Positions 60,112 to 64,000 of a stretch of 64,000 nucleotides of DNA are shown here, piece by piece. The notes under the pieces were generated by a model that was given only the letters and a program-made list of their open reading frames with translations, did no database searches and was not told where the DNA came from. Position numbers and translations under genes: made by a program. The DNA is from Hyphomicrobiales bacterium (GTDB lineage: Bacteria; Pseudomonadota; Alphaproteobacteria; Rhizobiales; Beijerinckiaceae): positions 186,001 to 250,000 of the forward strand of contig JAGXAM010000001.1 of the NCBI GenBank assembly GCA_019075905.1, in the 5' to 3' direction. Each line of letters starts with the position of its first letter. The stretch's first letter is position 1.

Positions 60112-60702
60112 TCAGCCCTTGGGGCCGCCGCGCGAGGTGCCGACCTTGGCCGGGCGCAGGGTGCGCTCACCCAGCGTATAGCCTTCCTCCACCACCTCCG
60201 CGACCGAGCCATGCGGCAAGGCTTCGTCCGGCACTTCAAACAGCGCCTCATGCAGGTGCGGATCAAATTTCGCGCCACGGGCCTCGATCTTCTTGACGCC
60301 ATGACGGGCGAGACGGGCGAGAAAATCGCGCTCGATCAGTTCCATGCCCTCAACGAAGCTTTTCAGCGTCGGGGCCGCGGCGTCGCGCACGTCCTGCGGC
60401 ACGCTGGCGAGGGCGCGGGTGAGATTGTCGCTGAAGGTCAGCATGTCGCGGGCAAAATTGGTGACGCCGTAAAGCTTGGCATCGGCAACCTCGCGCTGGG
60501 TGCGGCGGCGCAGGTTTTCCATCTCCGCCAGAGTGCGCAGCACCCGGTCCTTCATTTCGGCATTTTCAGCCTGCAGGGCTTTCAGCACTTCGAAAGGATC
60601 GGGTGTTGCCGTATCGGCACCATCGGGCGCGGCGGCGCTGGCGACAGGATCATTTTCATTGACGGGTGCAGATTCGCGCTTGGGCTCTTTGGCGTGGCTC
60701 AT
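60112..60702 (-). CDS. grpE: Nucleotide exchange factor GrpE
   Basis: A 196-residue co-chaperone that releases ADP from DnaK. A disordered N-terminus of about 35 residues is followed by the long dimer helix (EVLKALQAENAEMKDRVLRT, then LAEMENLRRRTQREVADAKL), the four-helix bundle, and the beta-wing that contacts DnaK (FDPHLHEALFEVPDEALPHG, then VVEEGYTLGERTLRPAKV). I chose ATG 60702. Neither dnaK nor hrcA is nearby, though in many Rhizobiales hrcA precedes grpE; here glnD lies upstream with 129 bp between. Confidence 0.95.
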   Translation of the reverse strand: MSHAKEPKRESAPVNENDPVASAAAPDGADTATPDPFEVLKALQAENAEMKDRVLRTLAEMENLRRRTQREVADAKLYGVTNFARDMLTFSDNLTRALASVPQDVRDAAAPTLKSFVEGMELIERDFLARLARHGVKKIEARGAKFDPHLHEALFEVPDEALPHGSVAEVVEEGYTLGERTLRPAKVGTSRGGPKG

Positions 60703-60831
60703 GATGTTCCAGACTTGGGTGAAAGGTTTGCATGCGATATCAGGTTGCGCGCGGAAAAAATCAAGCCGCCGGGTCATGGTGCCGCATGAATTCAGGGGTG
60801 GAGGCGCCCGAAGGCATGGTTGGCGGCCGGC

Positions 60832-63588
60832 TCATGAGCCCAGCGCCGCCAGCAGCGCCTTGCGCATGGCAGCCTGCCGCGACGGGCTGGTGATTTTCTG
60901 GCCGGTCAGATCGGTGACATAGAAAGCATCGACCGCCTTTTCACCGAAGGTGACAATATGCGAGGAGGCGATGTTGAGGCTGAGTTTCGACAGGATGCTG
61001 GTGAGATCATAAAGCAGGCCGGGCCGGTCCAGTCCCTCGACCTCAATGACGCTGTATCTTGCTGACAATTCATTGTCGATCGTCACCTGCGGGACGATGC
61101 GGAACATGTCGGTGCGGGTTCTGGATTGCTTGCGCTGGCTCAAGACCAGATCGCTGATCTTGACCTCGCCGCGCAGCGCCTGGCCGATGAGACTGGTGAC
61201 GCGCCGCGCCCGGCGCATTTCATCGGCATCATGCTCGAAGCCGCGCGAGATGAACAAGGTATCCAGCGCCAGCCCGTCGGTGGTGGTGAAAATATGCGCA
61301 TCGACAATATTGGCACCGACCGCCGCGCAGGCGCCGGCGAGCAAGGACAGGAGGCGCGGATGATCGGGGGCGATGACGGTGATTTCTGTGACACCCCGGA
61401 AGGCGTCGGTGGCCGCCTCGAGGACCAGCCCTTCGCTGGCGCGGGCGAGCAGGCGTGCGTGCAGCACCTGGCGGGCGAGATCGACCTTGAGCCAGTAGGG
61501 CGCATAATGGCGGCCGGCATAGACTGCGGCTTCATCGGGCGTCCATTCCGGCATGGCGGCGCGCAGCTCGTTCTGGCGGGCCTCGACACGCCGCGCCCGG
61601 TCACCGCTGGAATGGCCGCCGGTGAGCACCACTTCGGTCTCCCAATAAAGCGTGCGCAGCAATTCGCCCTTCCAGCCGTTCCAGACGCCCGGCCCCACGG
61701 CGCGGGTATCGCATACCGTGAGAATCAGCAGCAGTTTCAGGCGCTCCATGGTCTGCACCTGGCGCGCGAACGTATCGATCGTGCGGGCATCGGAGAGATC
61801 GCGTCCCTGAGCCATATTCGACATCACCAGATGGTGGGCGATCAGCCAGACCACCAGCTCGGTTTCGGCCTCGTCGAGCCCGAGGCGCGGACACAGCCTT
61901 TGCGCCACCTCGGCACCGGCAACGGAATGATCTTCCGGGCGGCCCTTGGCGATATCATGCAGGAACAGGGCGACATAAAGCGCGCGGCGGCGCGGCAGGT
62001 GCTTGACCAGCTTGCTGACCAGCGGATGGTCATCGACGAAGCGGTCAGCCTCGATATCGGCGAGCACGCCGACTGTGCGAATCAGATGCTCGTCCACGGT
62101 GTAATGGTGGTACATGTTGAATTGCATCATCGCGACGATGCGGCCGAAATCCGGGATGAAGCGGCCAAGGACGCCGGCCTCGTTCATCTGGCGCAGGATG
62201 GTTTCGGGCGCGCCGCGCGAGGTGAGAATATCCAGAAAAACCGCATTGGCCGCAGCATTGGCGCGCAAATCGACGTCGATCAGCTTCAGCGACAGGGCAG
62301 CCAGATGGCGGGCATCGGGGTGGATGGCGGCGTGGGTGGTGTCCGCCATGAGGAACAGCCGCAGCAGGTTGATGGGATCGCGGTTGAAGGCTTCGCGGTC
62401 GCGCAGGTTGATGCGACCATTGTCGATGACAAAATCACCCTTGGCGCGCTTGCGGGCACCGGCACGAAAACGCTGGACGAAGCGGTTGAGGATGGGCTTG
62501 GGCTTGGCGTGCCGCTCCTCCATGGCGGCACAGACGATGGCGGTGAGATCGCCGACCTGCTTGGCGACAAGAAAATAATGCTTCATGAAGCGCTCGACGC
62601 CATCGCGGCCGCTGCGCCCCTGATAGCCGAGCTTTTCGGCAATCTGGCGCTGGATATCGAAGGACAGCCGGTCCTCGGCCCGCCCGGTGACAAAATGCAG
62701 CTGGCAGCGCACCCGCCATAAAAATTCCTCGCAGCGCTCGAACAGCGCAAATTCGCGCGGGCTGAACAGGCCGGCCTTGACCAATTGCCTTGGATCGTCG
62801 GTCTTGAACGTATATTGGCCAATCCAGCTCAGGGTGTTGAGATCGCGCAGGCCGCCCTTGCCTTCCTTGACATTGGGCTCAACGAGATAGCGAGATTCAC
62901 CGGCCTTGGTGATGCGGGCATCGCGCTCGGCGAGCTTGGCCATCACGAACTCGCGCGGGTTGTTGCTGAGAATTTCTTTTGAAAAGCGCTGTTTCAGCCT
63001 GTCAAACATGGCCTTTGAGCCGCAGATCAGCCTGGCATCGATCAGGGTGGTGCGGATGGTGATATCATCATGGGCGCGCCGGATCGCCTCATCGAGATTG
63101 CGCGTGGCGTGGCCGATTTTCTGGCGCAGGTCCCACAGGATATAGAGCACGCCCTGCACCGCCTTTTCCGCTTCGCCAGCACCGGGGGGGCCAAGCAGGA
63201 ACAAGAGGTCGATGTCGGAGCCGGGGGCCAGCGTGGCGCGGCCATAGCCCCCGACGGCGATGACGCAGAGGTCATCGGCATGGGGCAAGGGGTGCTGGTA
63301 GGAGGTGACATAGGCGAGAATGGCGCGGATCAGCTGATCCTCAAGATCGCTCAGGGCCGCCGCGCAATCCAGCCCGCGCCCGCCGGCATCGAGCCCCTTG
63401 CGGGCCACCTCGCGGCCCTGCTCCAGCGCCCGGGCAAAGACGCCGGTCACGGCTTTATGGAAGGCGGCTTCATCAGGATGGCTGGCGCGCAGGGCAGAGA
63501 TTTCGGCGGCGAGCGCTTGCGGCAGGGCATGATGCGACGGCTGGCCGGCCGGCAGGGCGAGGTTCTTGGTCATGGCCTTGTTTATCAT
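60832..63588 (-). CDS. glnD: Bifunctional [PII] uridylyltransferase/uridylyl-removing enzyme
   Basis: A 918-residue glutamine sensor that uridylylates PII proteins when nitrogen is scarce and removes UMP when glutamine is high. The nucleotidyltransferase motif GYGRATLAPGSDIDLLFL lies near 112, an HD hydrolase domain has ALFLHDIAKGRPEDHS (about 520), and two C-terminal ACT domains (TVIAPDHPRLLSLLAGACAA, then VIEVEGLDRPGLLYDLTSIL) bind glutamine. All parts are complete. ATG 63588 and ATG 63573 are both possible. With gltBD and ptsN it forms the nitrogen-control part of this window. It is divergent from aceE. Confidence 0.96.
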   Translation of the reverse strand: MINKAMTKNLALPAGQPSHHALPQALAAEISALRASHPDEAAFHKAVTGVFARALEQGREVARKGLDAGGRGLDCAAALSDLEDQLIRAILAYVTSYQHPLPHADDLCVIAVGGYGRATLAPGSDIDLLFLLGPPGAGEAEKAVQGVLYILWDLRQKIGHATRNLDEAIRRAHDDITIRTTLIDARLICGSKAMFDRLKQRFSKEILSNNPREFVMAKLAERDARITKAGESRYLVEPNVKEGKGGLRDLNTLSWIGQYTFKTDDPRQLVKAGLFSPREFALFERCEEFLWRVRCQLHFVTGRAEDRLSFDIQRQIAEKLGYQGRSGRDGVERFMKHYFLVAKQVGDLTAIVCAAMEERHAKPKPILNRFVQRFRAGARKRAKGDFVIDNGRINLRDREAFNRDPINLLRLFLMADTTHAAIHPDARHLAALSLKLIDVDLRANAAANAVFLDILTSRGAPETILRQMNEAGVLGRFIPDFGRIVAMMQFNMYHHYTVDEHLIRTVGVLADIEADRFVDDHPLVSKLVKHLPRRRALYVALFLHDIAKGRPEDHSVAGAEVAQRLCPRLGLDEAETELVVWLIAHHLVMSNMAQGRDLSDARTIDTFARQVQTMERLKLLLILTVCDTRAVGPGVWNGWKGELLRTLYWETEVVLTGGHSSGDRARRVEARQNELRAAMPEWTPDEAAVYAGRHYAPYWLKVDLARQVLHARLLARASEGLVLEAATDAFRGVTEITVIAPDHPRLLSLLAGACAAVGANIVDAHIFTTTDGLALDTLFISRGFEHDADEMRRARRVTSLIGQALRGEVKISDLVLSQRKQSRTRTDMFRIVPQVTIDNELSARYSVIEVEGLDRPGLLYDLTSILSKLSLNIASSHIVTFGEKAVDAFYVTDLTGQKITSPSRQAAMRKALLAALGS

Positions 63589-63751
63589 GATGTCTTCGGC
63601 GGCGCACGCGCGTTAACGGTCTTTGACAGGAAGATACCGCTCAAAGGCCAGTCCGCCCTGCTTAACGATTGCGCATCATCCCAAGGTCGCATAGAAAAGC
63701 ATGAACAGGCGGCCAAACTAGCCAGGGATGCGGACACAAGGGAGTGCGAGA

Positions 63752-64000
63752 TGGACGAGGCGCGCAAGACTGAAGCTGGTGATCCGCAGGAAACCCGGGA
63801 ATGGGTAGATGCCATTTCCAGCGTCATTGCCTATGAGGGGCCAGACCGGGCGGATGAACTGCTTGGTGCGGTGGTGGCCACGGCGCGACGCCAGGGCGCC
63901 AAGCTGCCTTTTGCCGAAAATTCCGCCTATCTCAACACCATCCCGCCCGACCAGCAGCCGCCCCATCCCGGCGACCGCGACCTGGAGATGAAAATCCGGC
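63752..64000 (+). CDS. aceE: Pyruvate dehydrogenase E1 component, homodimeric type, N-terminus
   Basis: Only the first 83 codons are in the window. The translation contains DPQETREWVDAISSVIAYEG, then RADELLGAVVATARRQGAKL, PFAENSAYLNTIPPDQQPP and HPGDRDLEMKIR. This matches the N-terminal region of homodimeric AceE enzymes, which oxidise pyruvate for acetyl-CoA synthesis. AAGGGAG lies 7-13 bases before ATG 63752. Many Rhizobiales use the heterotetrameric PdhA/PdhB instead, so this type is informative for the lineage. The downstream E2 and E3 genes would be expected outside the window. Confidence 0.88.

Overview
The window is a GC-rich, densely coded stretch of an alphaproteobacterial chromosome, most likely from Hyphomicrobiales (Rhizobiales). 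I infer this from the zapA-DUF4164 pair beside tkt, the DUF1036-pyk pair, the hpf-ptsN pair, and glnD next to a homodimeric-type aceE. A Beijerinckiaceae-like lineage is possible, but the sequence alone does not settle it. About 50 genes can be supported. Nearly all are core metabolism, envelope or housekeeping genes.

Layout. 1-9790: the end of an ABC-F gene, pgi, a HugZ-like gene, and the glutamate synthase pair gltB-gltD, with copies of a dispersed palindromic repeat on either side of gltB. 9792-12304: a complete IS21-family element with 7-bp target duplications; its istA carries an in-frame amber codon. 12305-22199: central carbon genes (ppc, tkt, gap, pgk, fba) together with zapA, DUF4164 and a GlcG-like gene. 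22308-27829 (minus strand): a variant ClC channel, a 2OG-Fe(II) oxygenase, and an NlpC/P60-MarR-M17 aminopeptidase group. 27927-34063: a TPR lipoprotein, an SMP-30/DenD sugar-acid pair, a Sel1 repeat protein built from 108-bp tandem units, and two GST genes. 34240-39386 (minus strand): secA, an alpha/beta hydrolase, ptsN and hpf. 39582-48335 (plus strand): DUF1036-pyk, an MFS exporter, and glmM followed by a flippase-like membrane protein, a secreted protein, a PAP2 phosphatase and a CDF transporter. 48343-54807: an EmrAB-type efflux pump divergent from its TetR regulator, then an ABC exporter and a DMT permease. 54853-64000: mnmA, class I fumarase, a hydrolase, a peptidoglycan amidase, grpE, glnD and the start of aceE.

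How the genes work together. pgi, fba, gap, pgk, tkt, pyk, ppc, fumarase and aceE cover much of lower glycolysis, gluconeogenesis, the pentose phosphate pathway, anaplerosis and entry to the TCA cycle. No phosphofructokinase is present in the window. gltBD, glnD and ptsN connect this to nitrogen assimilation and its control. The most notable non-core features are the IS21 insertion just behind the gltD stop codon, the paired TetR operators around face-to-face promoters, the degenerate filter motifs of the ClC protein, and the overlapping genes behind glmM.
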